A stretch of DNA of 64,000 nt from Paucidesulfovibrio sp036541255 (GTDB lineage Bacteria; Desulfobacterota; Desulfovibrionia; Desulfovibrionales; Desulfovibrionaceae), in assembly GCA_036541255.1 (NCBI GenBank), contig JAZHDD010000009.1, positions 1 to 64,000 on the forward strand, given 5' to 3'. The notes below the pieces were generated by a model. That model ran no database searches and had not been told where the DNA came from. It saw nothing but the letters and a program-made list of their open reading frames with translations. Both the position numbers and the translations under genes were made by a program. Positions 51,628 through 59,407 of this stretch are shown one piece after another. Each line of letters begins with the position of its first letter. The stretch's first letter is position 1.

Positions 51628-52056
51628 ATGCTTTTCATCATGGACGACCTTTCCATCCCGCTCCGGGAGATTCGTATTTCCGCGGTGCGCTCGTCCGGCC
51701 CGGGCGGCCAGCACGTGAACACGGCAGCCACCAAGGCCGTGCTGCGCTTCAACTTGGACCGCTGTTCCGTGCTGACGCAATTCCAGAAGATGATCATCCG
51801 GGGCAAATTGCGCCGGCGCATCGGCAAGGACGGCTGCCTGACATTGGCTTGTCAGACCCAGCGGAGTTTTGAGCAGAACCGCGAGGAAGCGCTGTCCCGG
51901 TTTGCCTCGTTGCTGGCCGAGGCCCTGACGCCCGTGCTGGAACGGGTGCGTTCTGGCGTGCCCGGCGGGCAGCGGCGCCGCAGGCTGGACGCCAAAAAGC
52001 GCCGCGCTTCCATCAAGAAAGCCAGGGGCGCTGTCAGCCCCGGCGGAGAGGAATAG
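51628..52056 (+). CDS. arfB: Peptidyl-tRNA hydrolase ArfB (ribosome rescue)
   Basis: A 142-residue class-I release-factor-like protein. SSGPGGQHVNTAATKAVLRF contains the catalytic GGQ, and the basic tail (RRRRLDAKKRRASIKKARG) enters the empty mRNA channel of stalled ribosomes. ATG 51628 has AAAGG upstream; ATG 51640 is possible. It is followed after 5 bases by a membrane-protein gene. Confidence 0.93.
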   Translation: MLFIMDDLSIPLREIRISAVRSSGPGGQHVNTAATKAVLRFNLDRCSVLTQFQKMIIRGKLRRRIGKDGCLTLACQTQRSFEQNREEALSRFASLLAEALTPVLERVRSGVPGGQRRRRLDAKKRRASIKKARGAVSPGGEE

Positions 52057-52061
52057 CACCC

Positions 52062-52709
52062 ATGCTGCGCGTGAATATCGACAAGATCGCCCGCCACTAT
52101 GCCGGGCAGACCGACGAGGAACTCCTGCGCATCGGGCACGGCGGCAACCTGACCCCGGAAGCGCGGCTGGCGCTCAAGACCGAGTTGCTCAAGCGCGGCC
52201 ATACCGAACTGGGCTGGATCGACAAGGCCGCTGCCGCAACCGTCATGGAATCGCATGGCGTGCGCGGCTGGCTGCTGGGGCTCTGCGTTTTCGTGGGCGC
52301 GGTCTATCCGGGGCTGGCCGCCTGGATGGCCCTGGGCGCGTGGAATCTGCTCCGGCCCGTACTGGCCGGAGGACAGGCCTATCCCTGGCTCGTGTCCCTG
52401 CTGCTCTGGGCCGTGCTCTTTTTGGGCGTGGCCGTGCTGGCTTTGGGGCCATGGTCCGTGATCCGCATGCGCCAAAAAGACGCGCGCGGCCCGGCCATGG
52501 CGCGCTGGACCCTGTATCTCGTGCTTTTGGGCGTCATGGCCCAATTGCTCACCCTGGGAACGGTCCTGGGCGTGGAGCAGGCCCGGACCCTGCTCGGGGA
52601 AATCGGCTGGCTTTACTCCCTGCACGCCGTGGTGGCGGGCGGCTGGGTCGTCTACCTCAATCATTCCCGGCGCATCCGGGCGCTGACCACAGGAGGATCG
52701 TGTTCATGA
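52062..52709 (+). CDS. Four-helix membrane protein of unknown function (DUF2569-like)
   Basis: A 215-residue protein. A cytoplasmic helical head (1-65, DEELLRIGHGGNLTPEARLAL) precedes four transmembrane segments (about 68-90, 108-130, 146-168 and 180-197). GVRGWLLGLCVF followed by a PGLAAW turn loosely resembles DUF2569 proteins. No catalytic motif is seen. It is in line with arfB and overlaps the next gene by 4 bases. Confidence 0.75.
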   Translation: MLRVNIDKIARHYAGQTDEELLRIGHGGNLTPEARLALKTELLKRGHTELGWIDKAAAATVMESHGVRGWLLGLCVFVGAVYPGLAAWMALGAWNLLRPVLAGGQAYPWLVSLLLWAVLFLGVAVLALGPWSVIRMRQKDARGPAMARWTLYLVLLGVMAQLLTLGTVLGVEQARTLLGEIGWLYSLHAVVAGGWVVYLNHSRRIRALTTGGSCS

Positions 52710-53227
52710 GTCAGGAATTCGATCTCTTTCTGTTGGAGGACATGGATCAATACCAAGTTCGGGAATATGTCTCGACCTTGCTCTGGCAGGTGCGCATCTG
52801 CGACGCCTTCTGGTTTTTGAAGGTGGAAGAGCGTCACGGTCTGGCCGAAGCCGAGAAGATCAACGAGCTGGTTTGGGACAAGGTGGGCGGGCTTGCGGCC
52901 CGGGACATCGTGGAGCGTTTCGGTCCGTTCGAGGATTCGCCGCGCGGGTTTTGGGAGGCCTACGAATATCTTTGCTGGTCGCCCATGGTCGAATACCAGG
53001 TGGACGAGGCTGAAAACGAGTTGACGGTCACGGTCCGGCGTTGTCCGGCCCAGGAAGGCCGCCGCAAACACGGCCTGGGGCCGTACCACTGCCGGGACAT
53101 GCACGGCGGGGAGTACCGCCGGTTCGCCGCCATTGTTGCGCCGTCCGTGCAGGTGGAGTGCATCCATGCGCCTGTGGACGACACGGAACGCGACTATGAT
53201 TGCCGCTGGCGGTTTTTCAAGGACTAG
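52706..53227 (+). CDS. DUF6125-like protein
   Basis: A 173-residue soluble protein. ICDAFWFLKVEERHGLAEAEKINELVW resembles the N-terminus of DUF6125-type proteins, related to the L-2-amino-thiazoline-4-carboxylate hydrolase family. CRDMHGGEYRRFAAIVAPSV and the late CIHAP segment could supply metal ligands. The activity is unknown. ATG 52706 shares ATGA with the upstream stop and has AGGAGG about 9 bases ahead. It ends at a strong hairpin. Confidence 0.75.
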   Translation: MSQEFDLFLLEDMDQYQVREYVSTLLWQVRICDAFWFLKVEERHGLAEAEKINELVWDKVGGLAARDIVERFGPFEDSPRGFWEAYEYLCWSPMVEYQVDEAENELTVTVRRCPAQEGRRKHGLGPYHCRDMHGGEYRRFAAIVAPSVQVECIHAPVDDTERDYDCRWRFFKD

Positions 53228-53251
53228 CAGGCGCAAAAGCGGGCGGCAGAC

Positions 53252-53292
53252 AAAAAGGGACGGCATCCAAGCCATGGATGCCGTCCCTTTTT
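53252..53292. terminator. Strong bidirectional terminator
   Basis: An 18-bp perfect stem (53252-53269 with 53275-53292), beginning with AAAAA and ending with TTTTT, loop AGCCA. It serves the convergent DUF6125-like and exonuclease genes. Confidence 0.9.
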
Positions 53293-53311
53293 GCCTATCA
53301 GCCTGGAAGGG

Positions 53312-53929
53312 CTAGAATACGCCGAGCCGCTGGAAGGCCAGATAGAGTTCGCGGCTGAGCCAGGCGTCGGTGGCGGCGTAGCCCACCTGCTTGGGTGAGA
53401 GCGGGTCGCGTGCCCAGTTGGAGCACTGCGCGCTCTTGGAGATGCGGAAGCCGAGCAGGTTGGCGGTCAGATTGCGCAGGCCATGGGTCTGCATGTTCAG
53501 TCTCTGGGAGACCTGCCCCAGGTCCACAAATCCGTTCGGTTTGAATTTATACAGCTTTTTTAGTGCAATAACGTCGTCGTGCACGGCTACGCCGGACTTG
53601 ACGATCGTCTTGCTGGCCAGAAAGTCGGCCAGTTCCTTTTGTAGGCTCACATGCTGGAACTGAAAGACCAACACGCGTTCCGCCGTTGCCAGCTGAAGCA
53701 GGTTGGGCGGTCCGGGGGTGTAGCCTTTCTTGAACACGGGCCGGGTCTCGGTGTCGAACCCGAGCAGGGTTTCCCCTTCCATGCGGACCAGGGCCCATTC
53801 CAGTTGTTTCTGGTTGCGGATGACGCGGGTCTCGCCTTCCCAGGCCCGCAGGGGCAGCGCGTTTATTTCTTCATTGGGATAGGCCCGAAGATGTTCTTCG
53901 GGGATCTCCACTGCGTTGATCTCTACCAT
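53312..53929 (-). CDS. 3'-5' exonuclease (RNase D/DEDDy family)
   Basis: A 205-residue single exonuclease domain. GFDTETRPVF supplies the first D and E (about 58-60), GVAVHDDVIALKKL the second D, and YAATDAWLSREL the Y...D pair (about 185-189), so the DEDDy set is complete. There is no HRDC domain, so it is shorter than RNase D. It is likely to act on RNA or short DNA ends. It lies 19 bases downstream of the proS stop side and may be co-transcribed with nothing else. Confidence 0.9.
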   Translation of the reverse strand: MVEINAVEIPEEHLRAYPNEEINALPLRAWEGETRVIRNQKQLEWALVRMEGETLLGFDTETRPVFKKGYTPGPPNLLQLATAERVLVFQFQHVSLQKELADFLASKTIVKSGVAVHDDVIALKKLYKFKPNGFVDLGQVSQRLNMQTHGLRNLTANLLGFRISKSAQCSNWARDPLSPKQVGYAATDAWLSRELYLAFQRLGVF

Positions 53930-53948
53930 CGTGTCCTTTAGGGATGCG

Positions 53949-55688
53949 CTATTTCAGTCCCCAGGCGCGCCAGATGCCGTCGCGCCAGGTGTTGAAGTTG
54001 TTCAGGAAGTCGTCCAGGGCCAGCTCGGCGCGTTCGCCCGTGCGGCGGTCCTTGGCCTCGATGATGCCGTTTTTCAGCCCCTTGCCACCCAGCACGAGCT
54101 GCATGGGGTAGCCGATCAGGTCGGCATCGTTGAATTTCACGCCGGGCCGCTCGTTGCGGTCGTCGTAGAGCACGTCCACTCCTGCGTCGCTGAGCAGGGC
54201 GTAAAGCTCCTCGGCCTTGTCCGTCACGTCCTGATCCTTGCCGCCCAGGGCCATGAGGCAGACCTCGAAGGGGGCGATGGAGGGCGGGAACACGGCTCCG
54301 TTCTCGTCGTTGTTCTGCTCGATGGCCGAGGCCACGATGCGTGAAACGCCGATGCCGTAACAGCCCATGACCATGGTCTGGTCCTTGCCGTTTTCGTCCA
54401 GGAAGGTGGCGTTCATGGCCTTGGAGTATTTCAGGCCAAGCTTGAACACGTGGCCCACCTCGATACCCTTCCAGAATTCGATGCGCCCGCCGCACTCGGG
54501 ACAGGCGTCCTCGGGGGTGATCACACGCAGATCCGCAAAACGCTCGATAGCGGCGTCGCGGCCCAGATGCACGTTTTTCAGATGCGCGTCGGCCTTGTTC
54601 GCGCCTGTGATCCAGCCCTGGTCCAAGCGCAGTTCGTTGTCCGCGAACACGCGCTTGACCTTGAGGTTCACGGGACCGGCAAAGCCCACGGGCGCGCCTG
54701 TCCAGGCCTGGACCTGCTCCGGGCTGGCCATGTTCAGTTCGTTGGCGCCGAGCAGGTTGCGCAGCTTCACGTCGTTGAGCTCGCGGTCGCCGCGCACCAG
54801 TGCAGCCACGGCTTCGCCGTCCGCGTCAAAGAGCAGGGTCTTGACCAGGGCCGAAGGAGCGACGTGCAGCAGCGTACAGACTTCGTCGACCGTGTGGGCC
54901 TTGGGCGTGGAAATTTCCTCGGGCGCGGGCACGGCGGTCTGGGCCGGACAGTCGCTTCCGGTGTCGCGAACGGCGGCCTTTTCCAGGTTCGCGGCATAGC
55001 CGCAGGATTCGTCCTGGCAAACCGCGATGGTGTCCTCGCCGGTCTCGGCCAGGACCATGAATTCATGCGAGAAGTCGCCGCCGATGGCCCCGGAGTCCGC
55101 CCGCACGGCGCGGAATTTCAGCCCGATGCGCTTGAAGGCGCGGGAATAGGCCTCGTACATGGCCCGGTAGCTTTCCTCGGCTCCGGCCTCGTCTTTGTCA
55201 AAGGAGTAGGCGTCTTTCATGATGAATTCGCGGCCGCGCATCAGGCCGAAACGGGGCCGAATCTCGTCACGGAATTTGGTCTGGATCTGGTAGAGGTTCA
55301 GGGGCAATTGCTTGTAGGAGCGGACCTCGCCGCGCACCAGATCGGTGATGACTTCCTCGTGCGTGGGGCCGAGGCAGTAGTCCCGGCCATGCCGGTCACT
55401 CAGGCGCAGCAGCTCCTTGCCGTAGAAATCCCAACGTCCGGTCTCTTTCCAGAGGTCGCCGGGCTGGACCATGGGCAGCAGCACTTCCAGGGCTCCGGCG
55501 CGGTTCATTTCCTCGCGCACGATATTGGCGACCTTGTTCACGGAGCGCAGGCCCAGGGGCAGGTAGTTGTAGATGCCGCTGGTGAGCTTGCGGATCATGC
55601 CCGCGCGCAGCAGAATTTTGTGGGAGACCACCTCGGCTTCGGAGGGGGATTCCTTGAGGGTCGGGATGTAATAGCGGGTCAGACGCAT
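53949..55688 (-). CDS. proS: Prolyl-tRNA synthetase
   Basis: A 579-residue class-II synthetase of the bacterial type charging tRNA-Pro. Motif 2 (TKFRDEIRPRFGLMRGREFIMKD region), an inserted YbaK-like editing domain at about 235-390 (PKAHTVDEVCTLLHV), motif 3 (MGCYGIGVSRIVASAIEQ) and the anticodon-binding domain (ending WRAWGLK) are all present. ATG 55688 directly abuts the ispG stop, so the two are cotranscribed. Confidence 0.97.
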   Translation of the reverse strand: MRLTRYYIPTLKESPSEAEVVSHKILLRAGMIRKLTSGIYNYLPLGLRSVNKVANIVREEMNRAGALEVLLPMVQPGDLWKETGRWDFYGKELLRLSDRHGRDYCLGPTHEEVITDLVRGEVRSYKQLPLNLYQIQTKFRDEIRPRFGLMRGREFIMKDAYSFDKDEAGAEESYRAMYEAYSRAFKRIGLKFRAVRADSGAIGGDFSHEFMVLAETGEDTIAVCQDESCGYAANLEKAAVRDTGSDCPAQTAVPAPEEISTPKAHTVDEVCTLLHVAPSALVKTLLFDADGEAVAALVRGDRELNDVKLRNLLGANELNMASPEQVQAWTGAPVGFAGPVNLKVKRVFADNELRLDQGWITGANKADAHLKNVHLGRDAAIERFADLRVITPEDACPECGGRIEFWKGIEVGHVFKLGLKYSKAMNATFLDENGKDQTMVMGCYGIGVSRIVASAIEQNNDENGAVFPPSIAPFEVCLMALGGKDQDVTDKAEELYALLSDAGVDVLYDDRNERPGVKFNDADLIGYPMQLVLGGKGLKNGIIEAKDRRTGERAELALDDFLNNFNTWRDGIWRAWGLK

Positions 55689-56765
55689 TTATTTTTTTCT
55701 CCGTTCTTCCAGAAACGAGTCCAGTTCTTTGATGAATTCGGGCAGCAGATTTTCTTCGCCGCGCACTTTGCGGACGACTTCGCCCTTGCGGAAAATGATG
55801 CCCAGGCCCCGGCCCCCGGCGATGCCGATGTCGGCTTCCTTGGCCTCTCCCGGCCCGTTGACCACGCAGCCCATGACCGCGCAGGTGAACACGTCGGGCA
55901 CGCCGCGCAACCGTTTTTCCACTTCGCCCGCCAGGGTGATGAGGTCGATCTCGGTGCGGCCGCAGGTGGGGCAGGACACGATCTCCGGGCCGCGCTCGCG
56001 CAAGCCCAGGGCGCGCAGAATTTCCCAGGCCACGCCGATCTCGTCCACGGGATCGTGGGTCAGGGAGACGCGCAGGGTGTCGCCCAGGCCTTCCCAGAGC
56101 AGGATGCCCAGGCCCACGGAACTTTTGACCGCGCCGCGCACCAGGGTTCCGGCTTCGGTGATGCCGATGTGCAGCGGATAGTCCACTTTTTCGGAAAGCA
56201 GTTGGTAGGCCCGGATGGTGTTTCGGACCGAGGAGGACTTGAGCGAAATTTTGGTGTCGGCAAAGCCGCGTTTTTCCAGCAGGGCCACATGGCCCAAAGC
56301 GCTTTCCACCATGGCCTCGGGCGTGGGGCCGCCGAATTTGGCCAGCAGCTCCTTTTCGAGCGAGCCGCTGTTCACGCCGATACGGATGGGCAGGCCGCGA
56401 TCCTTGGCCGCGTCCACCACGGCGTCCACCTTTTCCGCGCCGCCGATATTGCCGGGATTGATGCGCAGCGCGTCCATGCCTGCCTCGGCCGCGAGCAAGG
56501 CCAGACGATAGTCGAAGTGGATGTCGGCCACGAGGGGCACCGGCGAGTTGCGTCGGATGGCAGCGAGCGCATTGGCGGCGATCTCGTCGGGAACCGCGAG
56601 GCGCACGATTTCGCACCCGGCTTCGGCCAGTTCGTTGATCTGGGCCAGGGTGGCGTTCACGTCGCGGGTGTCGGTATTGCACATGGACTGGACGCGGATG
56701 GGATTGTCTCCGCCCACGCCCACGTCGCCTATGCGGACTTCACGGGTTTTCTTACGCTCGTTCAT
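55689..56765 (-). CDS. ispG: 4-hydroxy-3-methylbut-2-enyl-diphosphate synthase
   Basis: A 358-residue MEP-pathway iron-sulfur enzyme converting MEcPP to HMBPP with reduced ferredoxin or flavodoxin. The cluster cysteines are in VSCPTCGRTEIDL and TCAVMGCVVNGPGE. The N-terminal TREVRIGDVGVGGDNPIRVQ is typical. ATG 56765 fits the family; a TTG at 56798 would add 11 residues, and neither has a clear ribosome-binding site. It shares the isoprenoid pathway with dxs and ispA in this window. Confidence 0.95.
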   Translation of the reverse strand: MNERKKTREVRIGDVGVGGDNPIRVQSMCNTDTRDVNATLAQINELAEAGCEIVRLAVPDEIAANALAAIRRNSPVPLVADIHFDYRLALLAAEAGMDALRINPGNIGGAEKVDAVVDAAKDRGLPIRIGVNSGSLEKELLAKFGGPTPEAMVESALGHVALLEKRGFADTKISLKSSSVRNTIRAYQLLSEKVDYPLHIGITEAGTLVRGAVKSSVGLGILLWEGLGDTLRVSLTHDPVDEIGVAWEILRALGLRERGPEIVSCPTCGRTEIDLITLAGEVEKRLRGVPDVFTCAVMGCVVNGPGEAKEADIGIAGGRGLGIIFRKGEVVRKVRGEENLLPEFIKELDSFLEERRKK

Positions 56766-56821
56766 GGGGAGCAGACCGTAACCGAATTCAGGGTGCAAGC
56801 CAAGAGCGGCAAGGGGCGCTG

Positions 56822-57568
56822 TCAGGGCAGCCAGGCGCGGGCAATGAGATGCACTTCCGCGTAGCTGAGCTTTTTGCGCACGGCCAGAGCCAGTTCCAGA
56901 GCCATTTCCATCTTGCGCCGGGCCGAATCCAATATTTCGTCGCGCACGTCGCTGAGATGGTTTTCCAGGAAACGGAAGTCGAAACCGTCCACCACCAGGG
57001 AAAGTCCTTCGGCAAAATAGGGCGTGCGCGCATAGGGCAGGAAGCGCTCCAGGCCCTGACGCGATTCGTGCCGGGCGTGCAGGGCGTAGAAGAGCAGTTT
57101 GACCATGAGCCGGTCCGCGCTCATCTTGTGGTCCACTTCCAGGAGCGTGGGCAGGTCGCCGTCCTTGGTCCGCACGCTGTCGGCCAGGGTCGAGGCCATG
57201 TCAAAGGCGCGTTTCTCCTCCATGGGCGGCCGTGCAAAGAGCGAACTCATGCGCACCAGGGTCACGCGCGGATTTTCGCGTGTCGGCACGGCCACCAGCG
57301 CGATGCGCATCATGTCCAGCTTGCGGCGGTATTCGCGCAGGATGTTCTCGCTGCGGGCCTGGGCCAGGCGGCGTATGGTCGAGGATTCCAGACTGGAGAA
57401 GGTCGCCTCCAGCAGAAAACGCACATACGGCTCGCTGGTGTGCTCGATTTCTTCGTCCAGGATGGCCGCGATTTTCTTGGCGTCCGTGAGTTTCTTGATG
57501 GAGAGCCAATAGGCGGCGAGGCCCTCGAAGGGCATTTCCAGAATATCGTATTGCGTGACGTTTTCCAT
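56822..57568 (-). CDS. Helical protein of unknown function
   Basis: A 248-residue soluble protein, almost wholly alpha-helical by composition, with charged stretches such as IRRLAQARSENILREYRRKL and RRKMEMALELALAVRKKL. I recognise no domain and see no signal peptide, membrane helix or metal motif. It precedes ispG by about 57 bases on the same strand and may be the first gene of the ispG-proS unit. The start at 57568 (ATG, beginning MENVTQYDILEMPFEG) looks right. Confidence 0.75.
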   Translation of the reverse strand: MENVTQYDILEMPFEGLAAYWLSIKKLTDAKKIAAILDEEIEHTSEPYVRFLLEATFSSLESSTIRRLAQARSENILREYRRKLDMMRIALVAVPTRENPRVTLVRMSSLFARPPMEEKRAFDMASTLADSVRTKDGDLPTLLEVDHKMSADRLMVKLLFYALHARHESRQGLERFLPYARTPYFAEGLSLVVDGFDFRFLENHLSDVRDEILDSARRKMEMALELALAVRKKLSYAEVHLIARAWLP

Positions 57569-57742
57569 ATCGTTACCGCTTCATCGCCGCCTGAGGGTTG
57601 ACGCGCGCCGGGCTTCGGCGCACCTTGCGGCAGGCGTGCCGGACATGCTAGCGCAATTTTGCACGGAAACAAAGCGGTGCGGCGCTCTGTCCGCCAAAAG
57701 CCATTGCCGCTGTCCGCAGCCCAAGTTCGGAGGAGTACCCAT

Positions 57743-58555
57743 TTGATCGTTCTGCCCCAATTCGACCCCATTGCCCTTGAGATCGGCCCGTTGGCTGTCC
57801 GCTGGTACGGTCTGGCCTATGCCGCCGGTTTCATCATCGCCTGGCTCTGGGGGCGCAGCCGTACCGCTGACGCATGGCGCGGGATCACGTCGCGGCAACT
57901 CGACGATCTGCTCACCTGGTTGATTCTCGGATTGGTTCTGGGCGGGCGGCTCGGTTTCGTGCTCTTCTACAACCTGCCCTGGTACCTGGAGCATCCCCTG
58001 GACGTCTTCAAGGTCTGGCAGGGGGGCATGGCCTTTCACGGCGGGGCCTTGGGCGTGATTCTCGTGCTCGCGCTCTTTGCCCGGGTGCACCGCATCCCGT
58101 TTCTGACCCTGGGGGATTTCCTGGTACCGCTCGTGCCGCCGGGCCTGCTGCTCGGGCGGCTGGCCAATTTTAACAATGGCGAACTCTGGGGCCGCACCAC
58201 GGACCTGCCTTGGGGCATGGTCTTCCCCTTGCCCGGTGCAGGCGATTTGCCGCGCCATCCTTCCCAGCTGTACGAAGCCGGTCTGGAAGGGCTGGCCTTG
58301 CTGTTGCTGCTCTGGTGGTATTCGCGTCGGCCCCGGCCCAGGGGCGCTGTGGCAGGATTGTTTTTGTTCGGGTATGGCGCGTTCCGCTTTCTGGTGGAGT
58401 TCGCGCGGCAGCCCGACGCGCAGCTCGGCTATCTGGCGTTTGACTGGCTGACAATGGGCCAGGTGTTGTCCGCGCCCATGATGCTTCTGGGGCTTTGGTT
58501 GCTGTTGCGGCCTAGCGCTTCGGGCGGGCTTCCCACGGCGCGCCCGGCACGCTGA
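57743..58555 (+). CDS. lgt: Prolipoprotein diacylglyceryl transferase
   Basis: A 270-residue inner-membrane enzyme that adds diacylglycerol to lipobox cysteines. The signature GRLANFNNGELWGRTTDLPW and HPSQLYEAGLEG are intact, with about seven helices. The start is TTG 57743 because GGAGGAG lies 8 bases upstream and the family begins at this point. Its last 44 bases overlap the convergent cyclotransferase gene. Several lipoproteins in the window depend on it. Confidence 0.95.
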   Translation: MIVLPQFDPIALEIGPLAVRWYGLAYAAGFIIAWLWGRSRTADAWRGITSRQLDDLLTWLILGLVLGGRLGFVLFYNLPWYLEHPLDVFKVWQGGMAFHGGALGVILVLALFARVHRIPFLTLGDFLVPLVPPGLLLGRLANFNNGELWGRTTDLPWGMVFPLPGAGDLPRHPSQLYEAGLEGLALLLLLWWYSRRPRPRGAVAGLFLFGYGAFRFLVEFARQPDAQLGYLAFDWLTMGQVLSAPMMLLGLWLLLRPSASGGLPTARPAR

Positions 58556-59318
58556 GTTCAAAGACCCTGTCCCAATTCTTGCCCGTGACGTAGAGCCGCT
58601 TGTTGGCCTCGTCCCAGGCCAGGCCGTTGGCCACGCCCGCTTCCTGTAAAAGTAGCTTGCGCAATGGCGAGAGATCCAACCATGCCACCACCTTACCCTG
58701 GTCCTGCCCGGCGAGGCTCACCACCGCGACTTTATCCTCGAACCAGATATTGGCCAGAAGCCAATCCTGCACGATTTCCAGTTCGTTGAGCTGGGCCACG
58801 GGCCGTGCATTGTCCACGACCGTGAATTCTCCCAGAGGCCGCAGATCGCCAGGAGCGAACATGCGGATCTGTGCCGAGCCGTCACTAAGAAAGAGCTGAT
58901 CGCGCGTTGCGGCCAGCCCCCAGGCTTCGCGGCCCAGACGTAATTCGCCGGCTGCGGAAAACCGCTGTATGTCCCAGAGCAGCGCCCGGCCCGATTTCCA
59001 GGTCAGTTGCAGAAGGTTGTCACCGACCAGGGCCAATCCTTCGCCGAAAAGGTTGGCGTCCAGGTTCCTGCTGCGCAGCACCGCGCCTGTTTCCGGCTGC
59101 ACTTCGCGCAGTTCGGATTCGCCGTAATGGCCCGTGCTCTCATAAAACAGGCCGTCATGCAGGAGAAAGCCCTGGGTAAAGGCGGCAGTGTCGTGCGGCA
59201 GGGCGCGAACCGCGCGGACCGGCAGCAAGGGGGCGTCCGGCGTTGCAGCCTGGGCGGGTGTGCAGAGCAACAGCGCGGCCGTGCAGAAACCGGCGAGAAA
59301 CGTGAGTATGAAGGGCAT
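58512..59318 (-). CDS. Secreted glutaminyl-peptide cyclotransferase (glutamine cyclotransferase family)
   Basis: A 268-residue exported beta-propeller. Signal peptide 1-25 ends at AQA. FTQGFLLHDGLFYESTGHYGES, NLFGEGLALVGDNLLQLTW and NELEIVQDWLLANIWF, followed by VANGLAWDEANKRLYVTGKNW, match plant-type glutamine cyclotransferases, which form N-terminal pyroglutamate. ATG 59318 has AAGGA 5 bases upstream and directly begins the signal peptide; a longer frame to 59417 is unlikely. The 3' end overlaps lgt in antisense by 44 bases. Confidence 0.87.
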   Translation of the reverse strand: MPFILTFLAGFCTAALLLCTPAQAATPDAPLLPVRAVRALPHDTAAFTQGFLLHDGLFYESTGHYGESELREVQPETGAVLRSRNLDANLFGEGLALVGDNLLQLTWKSGRALLWDIQRFSAAGELRLGREAWGLAATRDQLFLSDGSAQIRMFAPGDLRPLGEFTVVDNARPVAQLNELEIVQDWLLANIWFEDKVAVVSLAGQDQGKVVAWLDLSPLRKLLLQEAGVANGLAWDEANKRLYVTGKNWDRVFELSVPGAPWEARPKR

Positions 59319-59407
59319 GTGTTTCCTTACCCGCGCTCCCGGACGCTGGCAATCGTTGTCCTGCTCTCTTGGCGTGACAACACTGCGGGTATGGTTTATT
59401 TTGGCGT

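Noticed and set aside
54450..56864. Long plus-strand frame opposite proS and ispG
   Set aside because: Shadow of two well-recognised minus-strand genes; no motif of its own.
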